38,675 nucleotides of DNA. It comes from Streptosporangiaceae bacterium (GTDB lineage: Bacteria; Actinomycetota; Actinomycetes; Streptosporangiales; Streptosporangiaceae). Of the stretch, positions 20,744 through 29,168 are shown piece after piece. The stretch covers positions 1 through 38,675 of the forward strand of contig JAOPYK010000197.1 of the NCBI GenBank assembly GCA_025964695.1, in the 5' to 3' direction. The notes beneath the pieces were generated by a model that worked only from the letters and a program-made list of their open reading frames with translations, made no database searches and was not told the DNA's origin. How positions within the stretch are numbered: position 1 is the first letter of the stretch; each line of letters opens with the position of its first letter. Position numbers and translations under genes: made by a program.

Positions 20744-21961
20744 TCAGCCGGCCGGGCGGGTGGCACCGATGAACCCGTTGCGCCAGATGGACGAGATACG
20801 GACCCGGCCGCCGGTGTAAGGCGCTTCGACCATCTGCCCGCGGCCGATGTAGATGCCCACATGGTGAATGGTGTGCGGATCCCCGGTGTCACTGGCGAAA
20901 AAGACCAGATCGCCCGGGCGGAGCTGGTCGGGTGGGACGTGCGGCCCGGAGGTCCATTGGGTTCCGGTCCAGTGGTCGAGCCGGACCCCGGCTCTGTTCC
21001 AGGCGTAGAGCGCGAGACCCGAGCAGTCGAAACCCCTGGTTCCCGAGCCCTGGGCAGTGCCGTAGGTGGGGCCGGAGTCGGTGCCACCGCCCCAGGAGTA
21101 CGGCGTGCCGAGCCAGTTCAGTGCCGCCCGCACCGCGACGGCGCCTCGGCTGGAATCCCCCAGCAGCCCGGCGAAGCGGCCGCCATGTCGTGACCACGCC
21201 GCGGCGGCTCGGGCCTGTTCCAGTGCCAGCTCGCGCCGCCGGCCGAGATCCGCGGCGTGCGCCTGAGCCTTGCCGAGCTGCTTGACCAGCTCCGCCTTGA
21301 CCTGCCCGATCCGCTGGACCTCCGAACGCTGCCGCGCCGCCGCCCCCTCGGCCGCCTGCTTGGCGTCCGCGGCGGCCTTGGTCGCCGCCTGCTGGGCACG
21401 CACCGCCTCCTGTGCCTGACCGCGGAAAAGGTCGGCGACCACTTTTGCGGCCCGCATCCGCTCGACCGCCCCCGCCTGCCGGTTCGCGAGGACCTCGACC
21501 ATCCCGGCCCGGTCCAGGAACCCCTGCGGCCCGCCGTCGCCGGAGACGGCGGCGCTCAGCCCGTTGACCCCGGTCTCCATCCGGTACGCCTGGCCCGCGA
21601 ACGCCGCCAGCTGCTCGCGGAACTGCTCGTAGCTCTGCTGCGCGCGCAGCAGGCGCTGTTGAGCGGCCTGATTCGCCTGGTCGGCCTGGGTCAGCTTGAC
21701 GTACTCGCCGTTGTAACGTTCCATCGCCATTTCGGCGGTGTCGGCGAGCCGCTCGAGCTCACCATCGGCCATCGCCAGCCGGGCCTTGATCCGGCCCACC
21801 GCCGCGGCACGATCCCGTACGACCTGTTTGCTCTTAGCGACCTCATGCGCGCTGGGTCCGGGCTCTGCCCCCGCTGAGCCGCCCGCGGTGGCCAGGACGA
21901 GTGCCGCGCTCACCGACATGGCGGCCAGGCAGATCTTCCGGGGCTTATGCGGTGGCGACAC
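20744..21961 (-). CDS. Secreted NlpC/P60 peptidoglycan endopeptidase with coiled coil
   Basis: The 405-residue product begins at a GTG with a G-rich ribosome-binding site. It has a signal peptide (ICLAAMSVSAALVLATAGGSAGAEP), about 200 residues of Ala/Gln/Glu-rich coiled coil, and a C-terminal NlpC/P60 domain. The catalytic Cys is Cys313 in GFDCSGLALYAW, and the His is near 367 in IHHVGIYIG. This is the RipA-like design in which the coil blocks or positions the cell-wall hydrolase that cuts D-Glu-to-diaminopimelate bonds. It lies downstream of the sigma-factor-like gene on the same strand, with 140 bases between. Confidence 0.92.
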   Translation of the reverse strand: MSPPHKPRKICLAAMSVSAALVLATAGGSAGAEPGPSAHEVAKSKQVVRDRAAAVGRIKARLAMADGELERLADTAEMAMERYNGEYVKLTQADQANQAAQQRLLRAQQSYEQFREQLAAFAGQAYRMETGVNGLSAAVSGDGGPQGFLDRAGMVEVLANRQAGAVERMRAAKVVADLFRGQAQEAVRAQQAATKAAADAKQAAEGAAARQRSEVQRIGQVKAELVKQLGKAQAHAADLGRRRELALEQARAAAAWSRHGGRFAGLLGDSSRGAVAVRAALNWLGTPYSWGGGTDSGPTYGTAQGSGTRGFDCSGLALYAWNRAGVRLDHWTGTQWTSGPHVPPDQLRPGDLVFFASDTGDPHTIHHVGIYIGRGQMVEAPYTGGRVRISSIWRNGFIGATRPAG

Positions 21962-22101
21962 AACGGCCCCCCCTTCGATCAACTCAGCGTCCGCGAGCAA
22001 TGACCAAGGGTAATCAACCTGAGGCGCAGAGTGAACTTAGATCACATGGAACTCACGAGTTACTACCCTCCCGTTACTCCCTCACACCACATCCGTAACA
22101 T

Positions 22102-23472
22102 TCAGTGATCTTGAGTCGGCGCGGTTACCGGTGGCGCCGACCTGGGGGGCGCCGGATCGGAGGCGGGCGGGGAAGGATCGGGAGGGGGCGAAGAGGGCGG
22201 CTGCCCCGAACCGGTGGGAGTCGGGCTGGGGACGGTGGGTGACGGGTCGGGGGACCCTCCGGGCTCCCCACCCGGTTCGCCTGGGCCTTCCGGCACGCCC
22301 GGCCAGGATTGGTGGACATGGATCGGCGGCGACTGCGGGGCCGCACCCGGGGCGGGCGACTGCCTGACACCCAGCGGAACGGCCGCCGGCACCGACGATC
22401 CCGCGACACCGCCGGGCCCCTCCCCCACGCTTCGCGGAGCGGACGGCGCGTTGACGATACCGGGCCGGGCGCTGGCGGTGGCCCGGCCCTCAGAGGCGAT
22501 CGTCCGGACGCCGCGCGAGCGCTCGCAGACCAGGCTGCCCAAGACCGAACCGACCACGCCCATGGCGACGAGCGCCACGACCGCGACCACCGTCCTGGTC
22601 CGCCACCGGCGCCGGCGCCGGTCCCTCGTGGCTCCCGGGCCGCCGCCGGCCGGCAGCCGCCCGCGTGGTCGCCGGGGGAATCCGCTGGAGGCGAGCTCAC
22701 CGGTCCGGGTGGCGACGAGCAAGCGGTAGCCGGCCAGCTCGGGGTCGGTGAAGCAGCTCATCACCCGAGTTCGCAGCTCCTGGGGCGGCAGGGCCGTGGG
22801 CAGCATGCCGTACACCTTCGCCGCTGAGATCGCTCGCTGCCGATAGGCCCCGCAGACCTCGCAGCCGCGGGCGTGCAGGAGCAGCCGTCCGCGCAGGTCC
22901 GCGGTGAGCTCGCCGCGGCGGTCGCGGAGAACCGCCGCCCGCCCGTCGCAGCCGTACGGTCCCTCATGGGCCAGCAGCTCGGCGGTGAGCGCCGTCTCGA
23001 GCTCGGAATGGGCCTCGTCCAGCGTCTCCGCCAGGTTCTTGACGGGCAGTCCGACCACGGCGGCCAGCTCGGCGTCCGCCAGCCGGTGGCGCTCGCACAG
23101 CTCGAGAAGCTCCCTGCTGAGCGGCGTCAGCCCCATCACCGCCCGCCAGGCCATGACGCGCTGATCGACGTCGGTCTGGTCGTGGGTGGCGATCGGCATG
23201 TCCGGCTTCTGGTTGGGCAGGGGCAGTCTGCGACAGCACTCGAGCCGGGCGATCGCGTACAGCCAGGGACCGAGGCGATCCGGATCGCGCAGCCTGTCGA
23301 TGTGCGCCTCGGCCACGATGAGCGTGTCCCGCAGCGCCACCTCGGCGGCATCGTGGCCACGCAGCTGGAACCAGCAGTAGCCGTAGAGCCGGGCGGCGTA
23401 GGAGTCGTAGACCGCGCCGACGGCGTCAGGGTCTCTCGATTGCAGGGCCTCGACCAGAAGACGGTCATCCAT
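22102..23472 (-). CDS. Sigma-70-like factor fused to zinc-finger-like domain, membrane helix and Pro-rich tail
   Basis: The 456-residue protein starts with a region-2-like part (residues 5-80: DPDAVGAVYDSYAARLYGYC, then LGPWLYAIARLECCRR). Residues 105-165 resemble region 4 (LTPLSRELLELCERHRLADA, ELAAVVGLPVKNL). A HxxxCxxC motif (His200, Cys204, Cys207) resembles the zinc anti-sigma motif. An Arg-rich stretch and one membrane helix (294-314) follow, then about 140 residues of Pro/Ser/Gly-rich sequence outside the membrane. It thus combines sigma, anti-sigma-like and surface parts in one chain. No separate anti-sigma gene is adjacent. It may be a membrane-held ECF-type regulator released by proteolysis, or a degenerate sigma relative that no longer binds core polymerase. 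Confidence 0.75.
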   Translation of the reverse strand: MDDRLLVEALQSRDPDAVGAVYDSYAARLYGYCWFQLRGHDAAEVALRDTLIVAEAHIDRLRDPDRLGPWLYAIARLECCRRLPLPNQKPDMPIATHDQTDVDQRVMAWRAVMGLTPLSRELLELCERHRLADAELAAVVGLPVKNLAETLDEAHSELETALTAELLAHEGPYGCDGRAAVLRDRRGELTADLRGRLLLHARGCEVCGAYRQRAISAAKVYGMLPTALPPQELRTRVMSCFTDPELAGYRLLVATRTGELASSGFPRRPRGRLPAGGGPGATRDRRRRRWRTRTVVAVVALVAMGVVGSVLGSLVCERSRGVRTIASEGRATASARPGIVNAPSAPRSVGEGPGGVAGSSVPAAVPLGVRQSPAPGAAPQSPPIHVHQSWPGVPEGPGEPGGEPGGSPDPSPTVPSPTPTGSGQPPSSPPPDPSPPASDPAPPRSAPPVTAPTQDH

Positions 23473-23553
23473 ATCACTGAAGGTAGGTGTTCAACCACTC
23501 TGCGTTCGGCGGTTTCCGAAGATCGGCCGCCGGTGGCGCAGAAATGAACTCCG

Positions 23554-24636
23554 TCAGCCGGAGACCCGGGCGATTCCGGACTCGGCGCATCCGGCCAGCA
23601 GACCGCCCAGTCCGAAGGCCTCGACCGGCCCGATCGCGCCGGTACCGCTCGTATTCCCGTCCAGGGCCTGACGGGCTCCCCAGGCCAGCATGCGGGCACT
23701 GAACTCGTAAGGATCGGTGCCGGACAGATGGACCTCCGCGAGCGGCAGGCCCGTCGCGTCGTAGACGATAGCCACCACCCGCGCCGTCAGGGTCGCCCGG
23801 TAAGGCCGGCGCCGGGCGAACCGGGCCATGAGCCGCAGGGTGGGACGGCCCACCCGGGTGAGCAACGGGCTGGGGATCCGCGCCGTCAGCCGGGTGGCCG
23901 CACCGAGCATGCCGACGTAGACGTCGATCGCCTGCAGTTCGCCGTTCAACCGGGGCAGCGTGAAGTGCTCCCCGGCCGCCATGGTCACCGCCGGGCGGAT
24001 CCGGTCGCCGACGGTGAAGTCGCGCACCTGCGGGCGACACTCCTGGACGACGCCCTTCCGGTAGGTGAATCCGGGCATCCCGAAAATCGGGGCGATCGAC
24101 TCCAGGGTGCCCGCACTGGCTCTCGGCCACAGGCTGCCACCGCCGACGAAGTAGCCGACGTCGACCCGGGACGCGGCGTCCCCGACCTCGTCGAGCGCGA
24201 TGGCGGCGGCGAGTGTGCCCGCGACGGAGCAGTAGGCCATCGCGGGGATCAGGGTGGCGCCCCGCCGCTCGGCACGCGGGCCGTACACCTCGAAGACGTC
24301 CCGGACGAAGGGCGCCTCGCCCGTCGAGTCGAGGTAGATCGCGCCCGCATCGATGGCCGCCTCCAGCGCGGGCGTGCCCTTCTGCAGGAAGGGTCCGACG
24401 GTGGTGGCCAGCACGTCGCCCGGCCGCACGAGTGCCCGCATCGCGACCGGGTTGGTCGCATCGGCGACGACGATGGGCACATCGGTTCCGAGTTCGGCTG
24501 CCAGCCTGACCAGTGCGGTCCGGTCGCGCCCTACTAGCACGGGGCGGGCGCCCGATTCGGTCAGCGCGCCGGCGGCCAGCCGTCCGAGGGAGCCGGTGGC
24601 ACCGAGAAGAACGATACGACCGCCTGTTTCGGTCAT
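23554..24636 (-). CDS. Saccharopine dehydrogenase-like NAD(P)-binding oxidoreductase
   Basis: The 360-residue protein has an N-terminal Rossmann fold with the dinucleotide loop GATGSLG at 12-18, followed by VLVGRDR and VVADATN. The next blocks, LATTVGPFLQKGTPALEAAIDAG and YLDSTGEAPFVR, are typical of the trans-acting enoyl reductase/saccharopine-dehydrogenase-like group. The natural substrate is not readable. It begins nine bases after the NERD gene stop, so the two form an operon. Confidence 0.85.
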   Translation of the reverse strand: MTETGGRIVLLGATGSLGRLAAGALTESGARPVLVGRDRTALVRLAAELGTDVPIVVADATNPVAMRALVRPGDVLATTVGPFLQKGTPALEAAIDAGAIYLDSTGEAPFVRDVFEVYGPRAERRGATLIPAMAYCSVAGTLAAAIALDEVGDAASRVDVGYFVGGGSLWPRASAGTLESIAPIFGMPGFTYRKGVVQECRPQVRDFTVGDRIRPAVTMAAGEHFTLPRLNGELQAIDVYVGMLGAATRLTARIPSPLLTRVGRPTLRLMARFARRRPYRATLTARVVAIVYDATGLPLAEVHLSGTDPYEFSARMLAWGARQALDGNTSGTGAIGPVEAFGLGGLLAGCAESGIARVSG

Positions 24637-24645
24637 AAACGGAGG

Positions 24646-25404
24646 TTACTGGCGAGCCACTCTGTATCGGTAGGCTCCTTCAGTCAACATCGGCGGAAGA
24701 ATCCGTTCCGCGGCGGCGGCGAGCGCGGCGACCTCGGCCCCCGTGAAGATCACCGGTTGTGCGTCGATGAAACGCGCCAGCCGCCGGACCGGCTGGAACG
24801 TGACACCACCGTGCTTCAGTCCGCCCCGGGGCAGGCGGGCCCCGTGCACGGAGATCACCGGGGACACGTGGACGATCTGATCCAGCTCGTCCGCGAAGAC
24901 CTCCGCGACCGTTTTCGCCGCATGGGCCGCCGTGGCGTGCAGGCCGATCAGTGGACGGCGACCGGCCCAGACCCGGCGATGGTCGGCCCAGATCCGCACT
25001 CCCCAGGTCCATCGGCGGCTGGCGATCGTGTAGACGCCGGTGAGCCCGATCACCAGATGGTCGAGGTTGACCGTGGGCGTGTCCGGAAGCACCCGGTCGT
25101 GCATGACGTGGAAGGCGGCCGGGTCGAGCCCGGCGAGGCGGCGGCCGGTGCGCCGCTCGGCCAGGGCCCCCTGCCGCCAGCTGGTGGCGCGGCCGGGCCG
25201 GTTGCGCAGATAGATGGCGTGCGCACCGAAGAGACCGGCCGCCGTGGCCAGCCCGGTCCACACCCCCGCCAGGGCGGCGACGAGGATCCCGCCGGCGCCC
25301 GCCACCACCAACCGGACGACGACGCGTTCCTGGCGGTGCTCGCCGGACAGCATGCGGTAGCGGGCCCACGCCGAGGCCCCGGCGCCGCTACCCGCTCCGC
25401 GCAC
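24646..25404 (-). CDS. NERD (nuclease-related) domain membrane protein
   Basis: The 252-residue product has two adjoining hydrophobic stretches near 33-66, then GALAERRTGRRLAGLDP, VMHDRVLPDTPTVNLDHLVIG and GVYTIASRRW. These make the NERD pattern with its conserved Glu and the Asp of the NLDHLVIG segment. NERD domains are distant relatives of restriction-type nucleases; whether this one cuts nucleic acid is unknown. The GTG start at 25404 is chosen because GGAGGGGAGGG lies just before it; an ATG at 25461 is in frame but has no such site. It is coupled to the downstream oxidoreductase. Confidence 0.75.
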   Translation of the reverse strand: MRGAGSGAGASAWARYRMLSGEHRQERVVVRLVVAGAGGILVAALAGVWTGLATAAGLFGAHAIYLRNRPGRATSWRQGALAERRTGRRLAGLDPAAFHVMHDRVLPDTPTVNLDHLVIGLTGVYTIASRRWTWGVRIWADHRRVWAGRRPLIGLHATAAHAAKTVAEVFADELDQIVHVSPVISVHGARLPRGGLKHGGVTFQPVRRLARFIDAQPVIFTGAEVAALAAAAERILPPMLTEGAYRYRVARQ

Positions 25405-25643
25405 CCGAGCCCTCCCCTCCCGGACCGGCCACCTGTGGCAATGAGGCCAGGGTGCTGTCAAGAGGGTGATTGTTCAAGGACTTTGACCAGGTCGTGGCCG
25501 CTTTCTCGCCCACACGATGACCTCTTGTCATCCTCCACGTCCGGGTATGCGAAGGATGTTGTGGTTCGCCCACTGCGGGGGCTCCGCCACTCCTCAGCGC
25601 CACGGGACCCGGTCGCCGGCCGAACCGCTCCGGGGCCCGACGT

Positions 25644-25668
25644 TGACACTGTCATAATTACAGTGTCA
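25644..25668. promoter_or_regulatory. Perfect palindromic operator and promoter of the MerR gene
   Basis: TGACACTGT (25644-25652) and ACAGTGTCA (25660-25668) form a perfect 9-base inverted repeat with the spacer CATAATT. CATAAT (25653-25658) resembles a -10 box lying exactly in the centre, and TTGACA (25643-25648) overlaps the left arm. The MerR start codon is only 11 bases to the right, so the transcript would have almost no leader. The layout suggests autoregulation by the MerR protein. Confidence 0.7.
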
Positions 25669-25678
25669 TCATGGGTCC

Positions 25679-26404
25679 ATGGAACGTACCTGGACGATCA
25701 CCGAGCTGGCCGGGGAGGCCGCCGCGATCCTCGCGGCGGACCCGGCCGCGCCCGCCGACCAGGTGAACGGGCGGGTGCGGGACATGCCCAACGAGCGGCT
25801 GATCCGGTGGTACACCACCATCGGGCTGATCGACCCCCCGCTGGCCCGCCGCGGCCGGACCGCGCTCTACGGGCAGCGGCATCTGCTGCAGCTCGTCGCG
25901 GTCAAGCGACGGCAGGCGGCGGGCCTGACCATCGCCGAGATCCAGACCGAGCTGGCCGGCGCTCCCGACGACACCCTGCGGGCGATCGCCCGGCTGCCCG
26001 ACATCGTTCCGGAATCCCACGCCGGCCCGGTCGCTCACCGGGAACGTTTCTGGACCGCGGCGCCCGCCGCCGCCCCCACCAGCGTGGTTCCCACCAGCGT
26101 GGTTCCCACCAGCGCGGTCCCCGCCACAGGTCCCGCCGCTCCGGTGCGCGCGGTCGCCGCGCGGGCGCGCCCGGTGGAGTGGGACCGTGCCGCTCCGCCC
26201 ACCGCGGTGCACGGCGTACGGCTCGCTCCCGGCGTGACGTTGCTGCTCGACGGCGGCACGGCGCCCGGGGCCGATGACCTGGCGGCGCTCGCCGTCGCCG
26301 CCCGTCCCGTACTCGACGAACTGCACCGGCGCGGCCTCCTCGCCGGCTCACCCATCCCCGCCGACCAGCCCGTCCACGACATCTCCCCCGGGAGTTCACC
26401 ATGA
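25679..26404 (+). CDS. MerR-family transcriptional regulator
   Basis: The 241-residue protein has a MerR-type winged helix: WTITELAGEAAAI, then NERLIRWYTTIGLIDPPLARRGRTALYGQRHL and LLQLVAVKRRQAAGLTIAEIQ (about residues 5-100). After a linker with three PTSVV-type repeats, a C-terminal domain (GVRLAPGVTLLLDGG, ARPVLDELHRRGLL) may bind an effector or partner. No metal-binding Cys pair is present, so it is not a metal sensor of the classic kind. Its stop overlaps the start of the VIT/VWA gene (ATGA). It probably controls both genes through the palindrome just upstream. Confidence 0.88.
   Translation: MERTWTITELAGEAAAILAADPAAPADQVNGRVRDMPNERLIRWYTTIGLIDPPLARRGRTALYGQRHLLQLVAVKRRQAAGLTIAEIQTELAGAPDDTLRAIARLPDIVPESHAGPVAHRERFWTAAPAAAPTSVVPTSVVPTSAVPATGPAAPVRAVAARARPVEWDRAAPPTAVHGVRLAPGVTLLLDGGTAPGADDLAALAVAARPVLDELHRRGLLAGSPIPADQPVHDISPGSSP
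26075..26119 (+). repeat. Three 15-base in-frame repeats in the MerR linker
   Basis: Three consecutive units of CCCACCAGCGTGGTT (the third with two changes) encode PTSVV-PTSVV-PTSAV. They lie in the linker between the DNA-binding and C-terminal domains, so changes in copy number would alter linker length without breaking the frame. Confidence 0.85.
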
Positions 26405-28902
26405 CCGTGCACATCGCCCCCTTGCCCGACGAAGTTCCCTCTCTCCCCGACGCGGGGCTGGGCGCGCTCACCACCGGCAGGGGCAATCTGCCTCTGGACT
26501 CCGTGGACGTCCACGCGTCCGTGACCGGGCTGGCGGCCGGCATCGAGGTGACCCAGGGGTTCCGTAATCCCTTCGGCGTCCCGCTCGAGGCGACATACGT
26601 CTTCCCGCTCCCGGATCGCGCGGCCGTCACGGCGATGCGCATGGAGGCCGCCGACCGGGTGATCGAGGGCACCCTGAAGGAACGCGGCCAGGCCCGGCAG
26701 GACTACGACACCGCCATCGCCGCCGGGCAGCGCGCCGCGATCGCCGAGGAGGACCGGCCCGACATCTTCACCATGCGGGTCGGCAATATCCTGCCCGGCG
26801 AGCGGGTGACCGTGCGGCTGACGCTCAGCCAGCCGCTCCCCTACGAGGACGGTGCCGCGACCTTCCGGTTCCCGCTGGTCGTCGCGCCTCGCTACATTCC
26901 CGGCAGGCCGCTCGACGACCTCGCGGCCGGGGACGGCGTCGAGCCCGACACCGACGCGGTCCCGGACGCCTCCCGGATCAGCCCGCCGGTGCTGCTGCCC
27001 GGTTTCCCTGATCCGGTACGGCTGTCATTGACCGTGGACCTCGACCCGGCGGGCCTGCCGCTGAGCGAGCTCCGCTCCAGCCTGCACGTGGTCGCCACCG
27101 AGACCGCCGCCGACCGGACCATCCTGCGGCTGCAGCCGGGAGAGCGCCTCGACCGCGACTTCATCCTGCGGCTGGGATTCGCGCCCCGGGAGTCCTCGTC
27201 ACTGGCCCTGGTGCCGGACTCGTCCGGCCTGGAGGGCACCTTCACGCTGACCGTGCTGCCCGGCGGAACCGCGGCGCCCCGGCCCCGTGACGTGGTCCTG
27301 GTGATCGACCGGTCCGGCAGCATGATGGGCTGGAAGATGATCGCGGCCCGGCGCTCGGCCGCCCGCATCGTCGACACGCTCACCGACCAGGACCGGTTCG
27401 CGGTGCTGTGCTTCGATGACCGGATCGAGGAGCCGGACGGGCTGCCCGTGGGCCTGTCCTCCGCCACCGACCGGCACCGGTTCCGGGCCGTCGAACATCT
27501 GGCCAAGCTGGAGGCACGTGGCGGCACCGAGATGCTGGCCCCGCTCGAGCAGGCCGCGCGCCTGCTCTCCGGGAAATCCGAACTCTCGGGAAAGTCCGAA
27601 CTCTCAGGAAAGTCCGAACTCTCAGGAAAGTCCGGACGGGACCGCGTCCTGGTGCTGATCACCGACGGCCAGGTCGGCAACGAGGACCAGATCCTGGCCC
27701 GGCTCGCGCCCGCGCTCGAGAAGGTCCGGGTGCACGCCGTCGGTATCGACCAGGCCGTCAACGCGGGCTTCCTGCACCGGCTGGCCGGGATCGGAAAGGG
27801 ACGCTTCGAACTCGTGGAGTCCGAGGACCGCCTCGATGAGGCGATGGACCACATCCACCAGCGCATCGGCTCGCCACTGGCGACCGAGCTCAGCCTCGCC
27901 GCCGAGGGCCTGTCCCTGGTATCCGACACCGTCTCCCCCCGTCGGCTCGGCGCGCTGTTCCCGGGAGTGCCTCTGGCCATCGCCGGCCGCTTCACCGGAG
28001 ACGCCACCGGTTCCCTGGCCGTGCGAGGCGTGGCGGCGGACGGTTCAGCGTGGGAACAGCGGGCCGAGGGCACCGTCGTCGACGACCCCGCCTCCGCGGC
28101 CATCTGGGCCCGCGGGCATCTGCGGGACCTCGAGGACGCCTACGTCGTCGCGGGCTCGGACGAACTCGAGAAGCGCATCGTGTCCATCTCGCTGCGGTTC
28201 AACGTGCTCTGCCGGTTCACCGCGTTCGTGGCCGTCGACAACCGGGTCGTGACCTCGGGTGACGCCCCGCACCAGGTGATCCAGCCGGTCGAGCAGCCGC
28301 GCGGCTGGCAGTACGGAGCCGCCCCCGCGGCCGCGAATCCGGCCTACGCCAGGCCGATGTCGGCCCCCGCACCCTCCGGCCCGGCGCAGTGGGCCGCGGG
28401 GACGCCGGCACCTCCCTTCGCGCCACAGAGCCCCGCGCCCTTCGCCGGCCCGCCCGCTCCTTCCGCCCCTGGAGGGCTGCCGCGCGGCCATGGCCGGTCC
28501 TTCGTGCGCGGCCGGATGCCCTTCCCCGACGCCCCCGTACCGCCGCCGGTCGATGAGCTCGCGGAGGTCCGCCGGCAGGCCGCCGACGAGGTCGCGCTGC
28601 TGGCCCGCTGTGCCCACGACCCCGAGCACGTACGGTGGGAGCTGCTGTCCGATCTGCGCACTCGCCTGGAAGGCCTGATCTCCCGGCTCCGGACCCTCGG
28701 CACCGACGTCCCGGGCCTCGACGCGCTGGTCGCGCTGCATGCGGAGCTGGCGGTCGCCGACGACCGCGCTCGGCGCTCCGATCTCGCCGGGCTCTGGGAA
28801 CGTACGGTCCGGGTGCTCACCGAGTTCTCCACCGGTTCCGTCGGCCCCTCGGCCGGCGGACCCGCCTCCCCTCCCCGGGCGTTCTGGAAGAGACGCCCCT
28901 GA
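26401..28902 (+). CDS. VIT and von Willebrand factor A domain protein
   Basis: The 833-residue protein has an N-terminal VIT domain (SVTGLAAGIEVTQGFRNPFG, VFPLPDRAAV, DIFTMRVGNILPGERV; about 20-160). A VWA domain follows, with the metal-ion-dependent adhesion site DRSGS at 303-307 and GGTEML later. Residues 389-412 are a tandem SGKSEL repeat inserted before VLVLITDGQVGNE. After a Pro/Ala-rich linker (about 640-710), the C-terminus is helical. No signal peptide is visible, so it is likely to be cytoplasmic, unlike eukaryotic inter-alpha-inhibitor heavy chains. Function in bacteria is unknown. Translational coupling to the MerR gene and a strong terminator after it define a two-gene operon. Confidence 0.9.
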   Translation: MTVHIAPLPDEVPSLPDAGLGALTTGRGNLPLDSVDVHASVTGLAAGIEVTQGFRNPFGVPLEATYVFPLPDRAAVTAMRMEAADRVIEGTLKERGQARQDYDTAIAAGQRAAIAEEDRPDIFTMRVGNILPGERVTVRLTLSQPLPYEDGAATFRFPLVVAPRYIPGRPLDDLAAGDGVEPDTDAVPDASRISPPVLLPGFPDPVRLSLTVDLDPAGLPLSELRSSLHVVATETAADRTILRLQPGERLDRDFILRLGFAPRESSSLALVPDSSGLEGTFTLTVLPGGTAAPRPRDVVLVIDRSGSMMGWKMIAARRSAARIVDTLTDQDRFAVLCFDDRIEEPDGLPVGLSSATDRHRFRAVEHLAKLEARGGTEMLAPLEQAARLLSGKSELSGKSELSGKSELSGKSGRDRVLVLITDGQVGNEDQILARLAPALEKVRVHAVGIDQAVNAGFLHRLAGIGKGRFELVESEDRLDEAMDHIHQRIGSPLATELSLAAEGLSLVSDTVSPRRLGALFPGVPLAIAGRFTGDATGSLAVRGVAADGSAWEQRAEGTVVDDPASAAIWARGHLRDLEDAYVVAGSDELEKRIVSISLRFNVLCRFTAFVAVDNRVVTSGDAPHQVIQPVEQPRGWQYGAAPAAANPAYARPMSAPAPSGPAQWAAGTPAPPFAPQSPAPFAGPPAPSAPGGLPRGHGRSFVRGRMPFPDAPVPPPVDELAEVRRQAADEVALLARCAHDPEHVRWELLSDLRTRLEGLISRLRTLGTDVPGLDALVALHAELAVADDRARRSDLAGLWERTVRVLTEFSTGSVGPSAGGPASPPRAFWKRRP
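27565..27636 (+). repeat. Four 18-base in-frame tandem repeats within the VWA domain
   Basis: Four consecutive units of CTCTCAGGAAAGTCCGAA (first at 27565-27582, last at 27619-27636) each encode LSGKSE or a near form. The third and fourth share all but the last two bases, which suggests recent slippage duplication. The unit keeps the frame. Confidence 0.9.
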
Positions 28903-28911
28903 CGCGGCCCC

Positions 28912-28954
28912 GGCCGCGGCCCCGGAACGCCCTCCCGGCACCGGGGCCGCGGCC
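28912..28954. terminator. Strong hairpin after the VIT/VWA gene
   Basis: GGCCGCGGCCCCGG (28912-28925) and CCGGGGCCGCGGCC (28941-28954) pair perfectly over 14 bases around a 15-base loop. It begins about 10 bases after the stop codon. No T-run follows, which is usual for actinobacterial terminators. Confidence 0.75.
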
Positions 28955-29168
28955 GTGCACGGCTCTTCAGGGGTCACCCGTGCCCGGCAGGCGAACGGCC
29001 ATGTCACCGAGCATCCGAGCACGATCGGTACAGTGACCGGACGTGACGGCCGGATCCGGTCGGCGCTGTGGCCGGATTCCGCCCGGGCCCTTACCTCGGC
29101 CCCTGCGACGGACGGCCGAGGGCGGCCACGCCGGCCGCAGCGAAGACACCCGACTCTGGAGCCCTCTC

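Noticed and set aside
21962-22101. c-di-AMP (ydaO-type) riboswitch before the NlpC/P60 gene
   Set aside because: Such riboswitches are common before actinobacterial cell-wall hydrolases, but the conserved blocks are not visible in these 140 bases.
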